Source of the DNA: Anaerosporobacter faecicola
Lineage (GTDB): Bacteria > Bacillota > Clostridia > Lachnospirales > Lachnospiraceae
Reading direction: 5' to 3'
Length of the DNA: 64,000 nt
Assembly (NCBI RefSeq): GCF_012070565.1
Contig: NZ_JAAQRO010000044.1
Span: forward strand, 47,039 to 111,038
In this document: piece after piece, positions 25,703-38,023 of the stretch
Layout: each line of letters opens with the position of its first letter
Position numbering within the stretch: position 1 is the stretch's first letter
Program-made: the position numbers and the translations under genes
Notes under the pieces: model-generated
The model's input: only the letters and a program-made list of their open reading frames with translations
Database searches by the model: none
Told to the model about the DNA's origin: nothing

Positions 25703-27487
<1,785 letters not shown>

Positions 27488-28366
27488 ATGAGTCAAACAC
27501 TTACACATTCCAAACTCTTCAAGTATTTTCAGGCATTTGCCGGTACTTGCATTTTCGCAATAGCAGTAAAACTGCTTATTGTCCCATTGGGTCTATACAA
27601 CGGTGGTTCTGTTGGTCTTTCTCAGATCATTCGTACAGTACTGATTGATTATGCCCATATTAGCGTTCTGAAGAAGATTGATCTAGCTGGTATCATCTAC
27701 TTTATTATTAATGTCCCGCTCCTCTTTCTTGCTTACAAAGGCGTAGGTAAAAGTTTTTTTATAAAGACTTTGATTGCTGTAATATCCCAAACTACGTTTC
27801 TTACGTTGATTCCTTCACCAGAGGTACCAATCATCGATGATACATTAGCTGCTTGCTTGATTGGTGGAATTGCTTCTGGTTACGGTATCGGTCTTGCTTT
27901 GCGAGCAGGTGGTTCAACTGGAGGACATGATATTGTAGGCGTTTACCTTTCTAAGAAATATACCAATTTCAAAGTCGGACGAGTTTCCATGACCGTAAAC
28001 TTTGTAGTATATAGTATTTGCGCTATTTTATTTGATATTCATGTATTTATCTATTCTGTTATCTATGCCACATTTTCTTCGTTAGTTATCGACCGTGTTC
28101 ATTACCAGAACATCATGGTCAGTGTGATGATCTTCACCAAAATGGAAGGCTTACAGCAAGAGATTATGACGAACCTAAATCGTGGTGTTACCTATTGGTC
28201 TGGTAGCGGGGCATATACCAATGAATCAACCTATGTCTTGGTCACCGCCGTTTCCAAATACGAAGTATCCACATTAAAGAAATTGGTGCATGAATTTGAC
28301 CCTCATGCCTTTACAATCTTAAGTGAAAACACTTCCATTGATGGTCACTTCATTAAAAAACTTTAG
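27488..28366 (+). CDS. YitT-family membrane protein with DUF2179 tail
   Basis: 292 residues. Five to six hydrophobic helices occupy residues 15-190 (IFAIAVKLLIVPLGLYNGGS, ACLIGGIASGYGIGLALRAG, then GGSTGGHDIVGVYLSKKY). A soluble C-terminal DUF2179 domain (residues about 205-290) ends in HAFTILSENTSIDGHFIKKL. YitT proteins are polytopic membrane proteins of unknown transport function. A paralogue lies at 49273-50145. Confidence 0.9.
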   Translation: MSQTLTHSKLFKYFQAFAGTCIFAIAVKLLIVPLGLYNGGSVGLSQIIRTVLIDYAHISVLKKIDLAGIIYFIINVPLLFLAYKGVGKSFFIKTLIAVISQTTFLTLIPSPEVPIIDDTLAACLIGGIASGYGIGLALRAGGSTGGHDIVGVYLSKKYTNFKVGRVSMTVNFVVYSICAILFDIHVFIYSVIYATFSSLVIDRVHYQNIMVSVMIFTKMEGLQQEIMTNLNRGVTYWSGSGAYTNESTYVLVTAVSKYEVSTLKKLVHEFDPHAFTILSENTSIDGHFIKKL

Positions 28367-28412
28367 AAAAATAGCAGGCTACTTAATTTTATTAAGTGAC
28401 CTGCTATTTTTT
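28367..28412 (+). terminator. Terminator of the first yitT gene
   Basis: AATAGCAGG...ACTTAAT / ATTAAGT...CCTGCTATT followed by TTTT, directly after the stop codon. Confidence 0.88.
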
Positions 28413-28587
28413 CCTTTCTATATAAAGTCTCATTTTATATCAGTATTATAACACGCTCTGTTGATTCGTATAAAATTCATATTTTTCTCTTGTACTATTA
28501 TCTTTATAAGCAGTCCGACAAATGTCTTCATTAACGATTATGAATGAATCCGACAGGATAATCCTATAGACATTTATCACGCTCCCC

Positions 28588-30450
28588 TTATTGATTTACA
28601 ACACGTTTGATTAATCCTTGGATCGTTAGGTTTGCAACTTTGCTATATAAAACTTCTCGCGCTTTGACTGGTTTATCTGTGATGATATTATCCACACCCA
28701 TATTCTTTAATCGAAACATCTCATTCTTCGTATTGACCGTCCACGCATGAATTTCTTTACCACGACTATGTGCTTCTTTTACCACTCTTTGTGTTACAAA
28801 ACTAGATTTCATACTAAAGAAATCAATGTATTCTTTATCATAAAAATTACCTACAACCACGGACATGATGTAGCCTGTCTTCAAATCTGGATTTAACTTC
28901 TTAACATTGACTAAGCTTTCATAATTTGCTGAAGTTAATACACATTGTCTCTCAAATCCATATTGTTCAATTAGATTGACAACTTTTGTCTCTAGGTCTT
29001 GGCTATGACCATTTAGTTTTAACTCAATATTCAGATTGATTTTTCCTTTGCAATACTGAAGAATCTCTTCTAACGTTGGAATTCTAACACCAACAAACTC
29101 CTCTGAAAACCAGCTGCCTGCATCTAGTTGTTGTAATTCCTCATACGTAAGTTCCCAGATGTATTTGTTTACTCCAGTGGTTCGTTTCAAACTTGAATCA
29201 TGTAGAAGAATTACTTCCCCATCTTTTGTTTCCTGTACATCAATTTCTGCATAATCTGCTAACTCTGACACTGCACTCTCAATAGATTCCAGCGTATTCT
29301 CTGGTGCAGATATGGAATTCCCACGATGCGATGTAATCTTAATTGGTGATAGGGCATCTTCTACTCCAAACATACCGTTATAGAATAAATTATAGAAATA
29401 AAATATATTTACAACCAATACAATGGAAATCACAGCTCCAATAAAACGTTTGGTTTTATTTTTCTCCTTATCCTCTTTCGTCCTTAAACTTCTAATGCGA
29501 ACATCTTCCCCATTTTCCTTCTTGTAACGATAATACATAGCCGAAATCATGGCAAGATTCACAGCTAAACCGAATATGGCAAGTAACAGTAGGAACAACA
29601 TATTAATCTTCCCTAAGATTGATAAAAACATTGCTAAAACCAAGGAGTTTTTTACAAATAAAACAACGCCGATGGCAACGATTGCCATAATAAGTAGGTA
29701 TATTAAAAATAAAGATCCAAAAACCAGTGCATTCCATATAACCAAATACCACACGGTACGCAACTTCCGTTTCTTCAATAAACGTAGACTGTTGCGTATG
29801 GATGGTTTCATCCCTTTATGTTCCCCAATGCAAAAATGAGAAACAAATATGAGTAGAATCGTTACCAAAAACAAAATACCAATCAGTAGTATCGCAATTG
29901 GTCGAAAATACTTCAATTTATAGAGCGTTGCAACAATATAACTTGGTATACTGGCAAATTTAACGCAAAGGGCAATCAGCAAACAATTTGCAGTTGGCAC
30001 CATAAATAAGGCATACAATAAGTAAGTTGCTTTCTTTAATGTAAACAGATGAACGGTGTTAACAATTCCCGATACTAACATATGTCTTGCAGTTATCTTC
30101 TTTTCTTCCCTACTTGACTGAAAACACGCGATTAAAGCTCCAACTTCTACAGTAGAGAACAAAACAAACAATAACAATAACAACAAAACAAATACAGTAG
30201 TTAGTGGATTCTTAATGACAGACAACATATTTTCTGCTGTGATATAACTATATCCTGATTTACTTAATACAAAGTTAAAACATAAACTTAGTAATGGAAG
30301 CATGATAAAAATCATCACGATCTTATATAGGAACGTAAAGAATAACAAACTCTTACTATTTAGTTTTATTAAGCGGATTGCGGCTTTCATGATTCCAATA
30401 GGGGAAAACTCCCGAATCCGATCTTTCCAATTCATCTTCAATATTTGCAT
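28588..30450 (-). CDS. Membrane-anchored glycerophosphodiester phosphodiesterase
   Basis: About 620 residues. The N-terminal 340 contain six to eight transmembrane helices of the GDPD membrane domain. The C-terminal 250 are a TIM-barrel GDPD with the catalytic ITSHRGNSISAPENTLESI, the metal-binding AEIDVQETKDGEVILLHDSS and HAWTVNTKNEMFRL near the end. It should cleave glycerophosphodiesters from lipids or teichoic acids at the membrane. I chose the ATG at 30450, with GGAG at eight bases; the ATG two codons earlier is too close to that site. Confidence 0.9.
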   Translation of the reverse strand: MQILKMNWKDRIREFSPIGIMKAAIRLIKLNSKSLLFFTFLYKIVMIFIMLPLLSLCFNFVLSKSGYSYITAENMLSVIKNPLTTVFVLLLLLLFVLFSTVEVGALIACFQSSREEKKITARHMLVSGIVNTVHLFTLKKATYLLYALFMVPTANCLLIALCVKFASIPSYIVATLYKLKYFRPIAILLIGILFLVTILLIFVSHFCIGEHKGMKPSIRNSLRLLKKRKLRTVWYLVIWNALVFGSLFLIYLLIMAIVAIGVVLFVKNSLVLAMFLSILGKINMLFLLLLAIFGLAVNLAMISAMYYRYKKENGEDVRIRSLRTKEDKEKNKTKRFIGAVISIVLVVNIFYFYNLFYNGMFGVEDALSPIKITSHRGNSISAPENTLESIESAVSELADYAEIDVQETKDGEVILLHDSSLKRTTGVNKYIWELTYEELQQLDAGSWFSEEFVGVRIPTLEEILQYCKGKINLNIELKLNGHSQDLETKVVNLIEQYGFERQCVLTSANYESLVNVKKLNPDLKTGYIMSVVVGNFYDKEYIDFFSMKSSFVTQRVVKEAHSRGKEIHAWTVNTKNEMFRLKNMGVDNIITDKPVKAREVLYSKVANLTIQGLIKRVVNQ

Positions 30451-30524
30451 CTTCATTACTCCATTTAATCATAGGACTTATACTTCCTATGCACACTTGA
30501 TATATTTTACCACAATCATTCTCG

Positions 30525-30570
30525 AAATAAAACCTCTTCCACAAACAAAATTCATTTGTAGAAGAGGTGG
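30525..30570 (-). terminator. Terminator of the first chemoreceptor gene
   Basis: CCTCTTCTACAAAT / GTTTGTGGAAGAGG on the - strand followed by TTTTATTT, about 80 bases after the stop. Confidence 0.82.
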
Positions 30571-30645
30571 TGTTGTAAAGTTTTCCTATCAAGCATTCCA
30601 CGTTTGATACAAACCTTATATTCCTAGTACGATTTCATGAAACAA

Positions 30646-32373
30646 TCACGAAAGCTGAAAAGTGCGAATCTGCCCTGTTAATTCATCAGACATTTCTTGC
30701 ATCTTCTTCATCTCTTCTAAGGATTCTCTCGCAATTTCTTTTAGATTTTCACAAGCACTTGCTGTTTCTTCCGTACTTGCTGCATTCTCCTGTGACAATG
30801 CGGATAGATTCGATACTAACTCTATAATCGTGTTTCTATATGTATTCATTTGCTCCATACTCTGATGGATTGCTTCACTTAATTGGTCATTCTCTTTAAT
30901 AGAAGAAACTACTCCACGGAACATATTTTTCGTACTTTCCACATTACTGCTTTGTTCCTCCATGACCTTTGTGACTTCATTCATTGATTCCAATGACTTT
31001 TCTGAATCCATAATCAAATGACTAATGACTTCTGTAATTTGTTTTGCTGATTCATTGGATTGTTCTGCCAACTTCTGAATCTGTGCCGCTACAACGGCAA
31101 ATCCTTTTCCGTGTTCTCCTGCTCTTGCCGCTTCAATGGTTGCATTCAGTGAGAGAAGGTTTGTCTCTTCCGCAATATCAGTAATAAAATTCGCAGCTTT
31201 CTTGATTTCCTGAACGGATTGATTCGTCTGATTGGTCTGCTTATTAATTTCACGAATCGCTTCTTTCGATTTTTCATTCACATGTTGAAGATTTTCAAGT
31301 GATACAACAACCTCTTTCTGTACTTGATCCATGGTTCTGCTATTCTTTAGCAATATCTCTGTTTGTTTCGTATTCGCTTCCACTAAATCACCCATATGAC
31401 TGACTGCCATCGCAGCATCTTCTGTACTCTTTGCTTGAGAAGAACTTCCTTCTGCGATTTGATCCATTGCATGTTCAACATCCTTTGTTACATCTGAGAT
31501 TGCATTTGCATTCTGTTCGGATTGTGCGATGGAAGCGGATATAACTTGGTCTGTTTTCTTAATTCCATGAATAATTTCTTGAAGAGAATTCCGTAATTGT
31601 TCTGTTGCTCGTCCAAGTTCACCGATCTCTGTTACATCATTTTGTAACTTTTCTGCAGTGACATGGGTCAATTTTCCATTTGCAATTCGGTTTAATGCTC
31701 TTACACATTGTTTAATTCGATTGGTGATATAGAATGCAAAAATAATTGTAACACCTGTACAGACTACAATAACAATTATTATTGGAATAAGTTTTCTGTC
31801 ATCTGCTTCCTTATCAAGTTCATTCATTACATCCTCATAATTTTTACCAACAAAATACATACCTATTGTTTCACCCGTACTTGTTTGTTTTACAGGCAAA
31901 TAATAACCACAATAACGTTTCTCATTTATTATTACATTTGATGAGTAATAGTCTTCCCCTTTTCCTATTACCTGATCAACGATTTTCTGATCTGCGCTAG
32001 TTCCAATTAGCCGATTTCCAGCTTCATCACTCAGTGTCGTAGATACTCTTTCATTTCCATAAAAGAAAGTCGCTTCAAGTCCCGTATTCTTCTTGAATGA
32101 ATCCATCATATCATAATTTTCTGAGACTAATAAAGTACCTTTGCTTACTTTACCATCTGCCAATTCCACATAGTCTCCAGCATCTGCAAAATCATATGCT
32201 TGTAATCCTGCAATTCCTGTTGCATGTAATTCTTTCTTTACCTGATCTTCTGAATAATTGGTAATCAATCCAACCATGATATTCACTGATACAATTCCCG
32301 TTATTATAGATGGAATCGCAACCATTAGTGTTAAAATTACACTTAGTTTAACCCGTTTTTTCTTTCCACTCAT
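30646..32373 (-). CDS. Methyl-accepting chemotaxis protein with extracellular Cache-type domain
   Basis: About 575 residues. A transmembrane helix at the N-terminus ([20 protein letters not shown]) is followed by an extracellular single-Cache-like sensor ([40 protein letters not shown]), a second helix ([20 protein letters not shown]), a HAMP and the signalling tip [18 protein letters not shown] followed by [17 protein letters not shown]. It reports an external ligand to CheA/CheW. The ATG at 32373 has AAGGGAG upstream at a slightly long distance; the frame extends 18 codons further. Confidence 0.92.
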   Translation of the reverse strand: MSGKKKRVKLSVILTLMVAIPSIITGIVSVNIMVGLITNYSEDQVKKELHATGIAGLQAYDFADAGDYVELADGKVSKGTLLVSENYDMMDSFKKNTGLEATFFYGNERVSTTLSDEAGNRLIGTSADQKIVDQVIGKGEDYYSSNVIINEKRYCGYYLPVKQTSTGETIGMYFVGKNYEDVMNELDKEADDRKLIPIIIVIVVCTGVTIIFAFYITNRIKQCVRALNRIANGKLTHVTAEKLQNDVTEIGELGRATEQLRNSLQEIIHGIKKTDQVISASIAQSEQNANAISDVTKDVEHAMDQIAEGSSSQAKSTEDAAMAVSHMGDLVEANTKQTEILLKNSRTMDQVQKEVVVSLENLQHVNEKSKEAIREINKQTNQTNQSVQEIKKAANFITDIAEETNLLSLNATIEAARAGEHGKGFAVVAAQIQKLAEQSNESAKQITEVISHLIMDSEKSLESMNEVTKVMEEQSSNVESTKNMFRGVVSSIKENDQLSEAIHQSMEQMNTYRNTIIELVSNLSALSQENAASTEETASACENLKEIARESLEEMKKMQEMSDELTGQIRTFQLS

Positions 32374-32693
32374 AATATTATTTTCTCCCTTCAAATAGTA
32401 AGCTGTGCTGTCATAAGCATTATACAAACTTTTATGTGTATTTTCTAGTATATATTTACCATTTACACCAAATTTTTAATGCTCTACGTTATGGTAAAGT
32501 ATATTTAGAAAGAATTCTACTCTTTTTTATTAATTTCATATTAATATTTCATTAAGAAATCATATTTACCATAGTTTATGATATAATACCTATAAGGTTC
32601 GTCCTGCATTTATTAATGCTTGGTCGCCCATCTATATTGAAAGTCCATTCGATTCATTCTGAATCATGTATGGCTGAAAGGAGTACAATACAT
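32374..32693. other. Divergent intergenic region, chemoreceptor / serine hydrolase
   Basis: 320 bases of A+T-rich DNA. A TATAAT at 32582-32587 could be the -10 of the hydrolase gene; I find no good -35 and no RNA. Confidence 0.35.
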
Positions 32694-34838
32694 ATGAATC
32701 ATAAGATTATGTTTCAAACAAAGGGGTTACGTAATCTGGCAAAGAGAACATTATCTTTGTCTTTAGTTTGTGTCTTAAGCATCTCACCAAGTTTTCTGGC
32801 ACAGGCAAAACAAACAACAGACGGTACACTTGCAATTGAAGCTACTGCACAGTCGGAGGATCGTCAATCAACTTGGGATTTTGAGGCTACCGCAAAATCC
32901 GCTGCAGCAAAAGCCAAACAACTCACCTCTCTTTATGGTAATACAAGTGTACAGTATGCATTAATCCACAATGGTGAAATTGTGGTATCTGGGCATAGTG
33001 GTTACGCTAATAGAGAAAAAAAGAAAGCTCCAACCAAAGACTCCATCTATGGAATTGGTTCAATCAGCAAAATTTTCACCACAGTAGCAATCCTACAACT
33101 TGTGGAGGATGGCGTTCTTGAACTAGATGCACCTGTCGTAAACTACATTCCAGATTTCAAAATGGCAGATGAACGTTACAAACAAATTACAGTACGTATG
33201 CTAATCAATCACTCTTCTGGATTAATGGGAAATCTAATCAACAATACTTTACTTTTCTATGATCCAGATAGTACGAATACAGATCATATTCTTGAATATT
33301 TAAGTACCCAACGATTAAAAGCTGATCCAGGTAGTTTTAGTGTCTATTCTAACGATGGTTTTACTTTAGCCGAATTATTAATTGAACGTGTTAGTAAATC
33401 TACCTTTACCGACTATATCTATGAGCATATCAGTAAACCAATTGGACTTACGAATACGAAAACGCCACAAAGTGGATTCTCTAGACAGCAAATGGCGAAA
33501 ACCTACTATGATGTAGATGCATTACCTGCTGATTACTCCAATTTTATTGGTGCTGGTGGTCTCTACTCAACAGCAGAAGACCTTTGTCATTTTCTTGATA
33601 TCTTTATGACAAAGAACGATGTTCTTAGTGAAGAATCTGTAACTGCAATGGAACAACCTGAATATCTCCGTGGATTATGGGGTAATGATGGGGATAATGT
33701 ATTGAATTATGGTCTTGGATGGGACAGTATTAAGCTTTACCCATTCAATAAATATGGTATTCAAGCACTATCAAAAGGTGGCGATACATACACATATCAT
33801 GGTAATGTTGTAATGATTCCAGAGTATGATCTCGGCGTAGCAGTATTATCTTCTAGTGGCTCTAGTTCTCTTGATCAACTAATGTGTAATTCTATATTAA
33901 TGAATTGCTTACAAGAGAATAATGTAATAACAGAACTAATTGAAGAACCAGAAGCAACAAAACCTGTAACCGTTACTATGCCAGAATCATATAAAAATTA
34001 CAGCGGTTACTATGCAAACGTTCAAGAAGCATTCAACATCATTTTCACGGATTCTAATTCTTTCAAGATGTGCTATAGTGAAGATACTACTTCAGGAACT
34101 GAATTCTTCTACGTTGGTAATGGAATATTCAAAGATGCAACTGGTACAACGGAAATGACCTTCAAAAAACTTTCCAACCAGAAGACATACCTAAATCTTA
34201 AGACGATTGCTTCTATTCCTGGTTTTCCTGCAATTGCTCAAGATATTCTTTATGCACAGAAATTAGAGGATAACCCGGTATCCGATAGTGTTAAGAATGC
34301 ATGGAAAAACCGTGATGGAAAGAAATATTATGCGCTCAGCGAAAAGTACACTTCACAACTTTATCTTTCTGAATTAAGCCAGACTTTCTACTATGATACG
34401 TTAAAAGAAGGATATTTTATTAATTTTACAATGGTGAATGAAGATACACTTGAACAACGTTTAGAGATTCCAATGAATTATGGTCGTGATCTTACTGACA
34501 TTAAGATGTACAGAGAAAATAATACAGAATATATGAAGGTAAATTCTGCTCTATATGTATCTGCAGATGCTGTTAAGAATCTCTCTTCAAAGAAATCCTT
34601 CAAAGTAACCATTGCCGATACAGGTTATGCAACTTGGTATAAGATTCCTTCTTCCCTTGCTGATAAGAAGATCAAAGTTACCATTCCAGATCATGCTGGA
34701 TATGCCGTATATGACAGCCAAGGAATGTTAGTATTCCTTTCAACAATTTCAGCAAATCAAACCGTTACTTTACCAGAAGGTGGATCTATCGTATTTGCCG
34801 GAGATGCAGGCGTAACATTCCAAGTAAATTATAAATAA
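32694..34838 (+). CDS. Exported serine hydrolase, beta-lactamase / PBP4* family
   Basis: 714 residues. A long signal peptide (TLSLSLVCVLSISPSFLAQA, cut near AQA-K) precedes a class C-type beta-lactamase fold: nucleophile motif SISK in YGIGSISKIFTT, YSN in FSVYSNDGFTLAE and a late GGDTYTYHG. The last 300 residues form an unassigned beta-rich extension. Such proteins are often D-alanyl peptidases or esterases rather than antibiotic-resistance enzymes. The ATG at 32694 has AAAGGAG ten bases before it; the frame opens 26 codons earlier without a site. Confidence 0.88.
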   Translation: MNHKIMFQTKGLRNLAKRTLSLSLVCVLSISPSFLAQAKQTTDGTLAIEATAQSEDRQSTWDFEATAKSAAAKAKQLTSLYGNTSVQYALIHNGEIVVSGHSGYANREKKKAPTKDSIYGIGSISKIFTTVAILQLVEDGVLELDAPVVNYIPDFKMADERYKQITVRMLINHSSGLMGNLINNTLLFYDPDSTNTDHILEYLSTQRLKADPGSFSVYSNDGFTLAELLIERVSKSTFTDYIYEHISKPIGLTNTKTPQSGFSRQQMAKTYYDVDALPADYSNFIGAGGLYSTAEDLCHFLDIFMTKNDVLSEESVTAMEQPEYLRGLWGNDGDNVLNYGLGWDSIKLYPFNKYGIQALSKGGDTYTYHGNVVMIPEYDLGVAVLSSSGSSSLDQLMCNSILMNCLQENNVITELIEEPEATKPVTVTMPESYKNYSGYYANVQEAFNIIFTDSNSFKMCYSEDTTSGTEFFYVGNGIFKDATGTTEMTFKKLSNQKTYLNLKTIASIPGFPAIAQDILYAQKLEDNPVSDSVKNAWKNRDGKKYYALSEKYTSQLYLSELSQTFYYDTLKEGYFINFTMVNEDTLEQRLEIPMNYGRDLTDIKMYRENNTEYMKVNSALYVSADAVKNLSSKKSFKVTIADTGYATWYKIPSSLADKKIKVTIPDHAGYAVYDSQGMLVFLSTISANQTVTLPEGGSIVFAGDAGVTFQVNYK

Positions 34839-34848
34839 GATAGCATAT

Positions 34849-34888
34849 AAAAAAACAACCTTTGATTGCCATTCAAAGGTTGTTTTTA
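34849..34888 (+). terminator. Bidirectional terminator between convergent genes
   Basis: AAAAACAACCTTTGA / TCAAAGGTTGTTTTT with T-runs on both strands, serving the hydrolase gene (+) and the GH2 gene (-). Confidence 0.92.
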
Positions 34889-34889
34889 C

Positions 34890-37775
34890 TTATTCAGAAA
34901 AGAAAATAGAATAAAGTTCGTCTTGGGTTAATTCTTTATCTGGTATAAATTGTTCTGAGAACATATAGTGCAAAAGACTCTCTGTAAATTGCTGTACTTC
35001 TATATGTTCAAATATTTCATACAGTCTACTTGTACAGATCATAACCTTACCCTTGTTTACATTTGCTTCAAATAATAATCCCAGTTTATGATTTCGTTCA
35101 ATGTTATCAATCATTTGAACAATTGGACGATAATCATGTGCCGTATCATCTAGAATTGCCAGATCTGCGTGACTGATAATATGATACCATTGTGGTGTTG
35201 AATATAATTCACAAGGGAACATCTCTAATGCTTTATGTTTCTGTTCATTAAGCAATCCCATTGTTCCAATTGGTTCTGGTTTCTTCATCCACTGGGAGAT
35301 GGAACGAAACATTGGATAGCACCAAAAGTCTGCACAATAAAATCCTTCAATACTCTTTACAACTTTTTCTGGAAGATACAATACATTGGCCCCTTCTTCT
35401 AATAAAGAAGACATTCGTTCATAATTTCTTGTAATCCAAACCTTTTTATCTCCACAGGTAATACAAGAATCCGTAAGCAGGTCTTCCCTATGAACCAATG
35501 GATTCTCTTGGATAGGATAACACCACAGATCATAACTCTTATCCAAATTTGTATGTTCCACATAGAGATGTAACTGCATCTTTTGGACATGTCTCACCAT
35601 TGGCATATGCATCGTAATCGTACCAAGTTTCGTAACGCCTTCTACTTTAACATTAATTGCAAGCGTACCTTTTGTTACAACTTGTTGATTTGCAAGCAAT
35701 TCCCATTCCACCGCTTTTCCTTGGAACGTCGTATTCTTATAGTAACTAATCGCAATCTCTGCACATACTTCTTCTGTAGCCTTATATATATAGGTAGGAA
35801 TTCGAGCTAGTAAAACCTCATCATTACAGAAACTTCTCCATTCTTTCGTTGTAACCATTCCTTTGGAATCCATAAATGCATCTAAGATTCCCACAAGTGC
35901 CGTTCCCTGCCCTGAGAAATCTTGCAGATCAAGTAACTGAAATCCAGCCAAATTATGGGTAGCAAAAGCTGCTTCTAATTCTTCCTTATAACAGGCAACC
36001 GCAAACTTTCCTGTTGCTTCAAAGTACTTCCCAGCCAAATCTCCTAGTCCCTTTTCTTCTAAACGTTCTTTAAATATAGTAAAATTCTCTGCTCGTACAA
36101 CACCTGTATATTTCTTTCTTTCTTCAAAATTTGGGTACATTGCATATTGACCAATTTCATGAGAAATGACTGGAATCTGTGAAATCAATTCTTCACTCTC
36201 TTCCTCCATTTCCACCGTTTTCGTACCAGTACCATATTGAATCTCAATGGTCTTCTTTTCCGATATTTCCTTGTTACCTTCAACTTGCTTAGGTAAGATC
36301 ACATCATCATAATCTTTGTACGTACCGGGCATTGTTGTTTGCACATGTCCCAATGGTGCATCACACATACCATATGAACCCCGAAACAAACGGGTTTTAC
36401 TAAAACGTACACCAGAAAAGAAATCATCTTCTGGAAGGATTACAGGCGCATGCTGGAAGTTGTTTGAACCTTGGGTATACAGTGGTCTTGGATCTTTTGC
36501 TTTATATCTACGAAGGATTTCACCCATCTTTTCCTTACTACCCCATAGTTCATTTCCTAAAGACATCATAACATAAGATGCATGATTTCCATACTGGTCA
36601 AGCATTCGATCCCCTTCATGAATGAGATACTGTTGTTCTATCTCATTATGATTCTCATACGATTCATCGGTTAATGTTCCCCAGAATGGTAACTCTGGTT
36701 GGAAATACATTCCCAAAAGATCTGCTGCTGTGAATGCTGCTTCTGGTGGACAGCATGTATGAAAACGATAATGATTGATGCCATAACTCTGTGAAATACG
36801 TAAAACACGAATCCATTCCTCAACCGTAGTAGGCGCAGCTCCTGTAAGTGGGAAGATTAAACCATCATGTTTTCCTCGAAGAAAGGTCTTTTCTCCATTG
36901 ATTGTAAAATGATAACCATCCGTACCAAATATACGTAGACCCGTTAAAATTTTCTTTGTTTCACCATTCTCAAGATTTTTTATTGTTATCTCATAACAAG
37001 TAGGATTGAATTCGCTCCATAATTTTGCTTCCTCTCCTAATGAAAATTCAAGCGTTACTTTATTTTCACCCGGTTGTACTGTAACTGCATAACTATGTAA
37101 CACATGGTGAGACCCCTTCTTTATCTTATTCTCCTCTGTAAGATATCGTTCCTCTGCCAAAATCTCATATTTTGTTTGAAGAGTATTCTTTGTTTCATTT
37201 TCTATCAACATGCGAATCTGAAAGGCTTTTTTATCAATATCTGAAAAAGTTTGCACTTTATGAATGTAGATTTCTTGGAACACCTGTAATTCCATTCTTC
37301 CAGTAATACCATTCCAATTTGTCTGTGTATCTGGAGAAGTAAGATGACCACCTTTCGTAGGATAATCCGTATTACTTACCATAACTGTCAATGCAAAGTT
37401 TTCTTTTGTAACGTACTTGGATAGATCGTAATAATGTGGAGTAGTTAAACTGTCCCCTTCCCCTACATATATTCCGTCAACCCAGACTTTCGTTAATCGA
37501 GTTCTTTCTAAGAACAAGATCAATTTTTTCCCCAGATCCTCTGGTTGTATGGTTATCTCTTTACGAAACCACGCATAACCTTCAAATGGATTAACAACAG
37601 TTAGACATCCTTCCTCCTTCTTGGTATTCACCTCTCCTTTTTTGCTCATCGCAGTTGTAGAAGGTAGAGTAATCGTATCTGCTAATTTTTTTTGAAAAAA
37701 AGAGTCTTCTATTCCTTTTTTCTCTGCATCTAAAGCAAATGCCCAGACACCGCTTAAATCGTATTCTTTTATCAT
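34890..37775 (-). CDS. Glycoside hydrolase family 2 enzyme
   Basis: 961 residues, cytoplasmic. The N-terminal jelly-roll sugar-binding domain (KEYDLSGVWAFALD, VVNPFEGYAWFRKEITI, WNGITGRMELQV) is followed by the immunoglobulin-like domain and a TIM barrel with the acid/base region SLGNELWGSKEKM (near residue 405) and the nucleophile region PVISHEIGQYAMYP (near 535). GH2 enzymes are beta-galactosidases, beta-glucuronidases, beta-mannosidases and relatives; HEIGQY is not the classical LacZ form, so I leave the specificity open. The ATG at 37775 has GGAGGG at a normal distance. Confidence 0.87.
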   Translation of the reverse strand: MIKEYDLSGVWAFALDAEKKGIEDSFFQKKLADTITLPSTTAMSKKGEVNTKKEEGCLTVVNPFEGYAWFRKEITIQPEDLGKKLILFLERTRLTKVWVDGIYVGEGDSLTTPHYYDLSKYVTKENFALTVMVSNTDYPTKGGHLTSPDTQTNWNGITGRMELQVFQEIYIHKVQTFSDIDKKAFQIRMLIENETKNTLQTKYEILAEERYLTEENKIKKGSHHVLHSYAVTVQPGENKVTLEFSLGEEAKLWSEFNPTCYEITIKNLENGETKKILTGLRIFGTDGYHFTINGEKTFLRGKHDGLIFPLTGAAPTTVEEWIRVLRISQSYGINHYRFHTCCPPEAAFTAADLLGMYFQPELPFWGTLTDESYENHNEIEQQYLIHEGDRMLDQYGNHASYVMMSLGNELWGSKEKMGEILRRYKAKDPRPLYTQGSNNFQHAPVILPEDDFFSGVRFSKTRLFRGSYGMCDAPLGHVQTTMPGTYKDYDDVILPKQVEGNKEISEKKTIEIQYGTGTKTVEMEEESEELISQIPVISHEIGQYAMYPNFEERKKYTGVVRAENFTIFKERLEEKGLGDLAGKYFEATGKFAVACYKEELEAAFATHNLAGFQLLDLQDFSGQGTALVGILDAFMDSKGMVTTKEWRSFCNDEVLLARIPTYIYKATEEVCAEIAISYYKNTTFQGKAVEWELLANQQVVTKGTLAINVKVEGVTKLGTITMHMPMVRHVQKMQLHLYVEHTNLDKSYDLWCYPIQENPLVHREDLLTDSCITCGDKKVWITRNYERMSSLLEEGANVLYLPEKVVKSIEGFYCADFWCYPMFRSISQWMKKPEPIGTMGLLNEQKHKALEMFPCELYSTPQWYHIISHADLAILDDTAHDYRPIVQMIDNIERNHKLGLLFEANVNKGKVMICTSRLYEIFEHIEVQQFTESLLHYMFSEQFIPDKELTQDELYSIFFSE

Positions 37776-38023
37776 GTTATCCCTCCGATAGTTTCGTATA
37801 CGCCTGATGAACCCGCAAAATTTTAAGTTCATTATAACAAACCTCTCTTGGATATGATACTATGGAAACTAGATGTACGTCATGTATTTATTAGATATTC
37901 CTAGTAATACAACCTAATAGAATCAATATAACAAAAGGAATCTTGCATTTTCACAAAAAGTAATAACACTGACTTCCCTTCCCGAATAAGATACTAGTAG
38001 ACGGAATGAATAGGAGTGTTCTT

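Noticed and set aside
32694..34838. Antibiotic-resistance beta-lactamase
   Set aside because: The family is broad; size, signal peptide and long C-terminal extension fit a D-Ala peptidase or esterase-like protein, with no evidence for drug hydrolysis.
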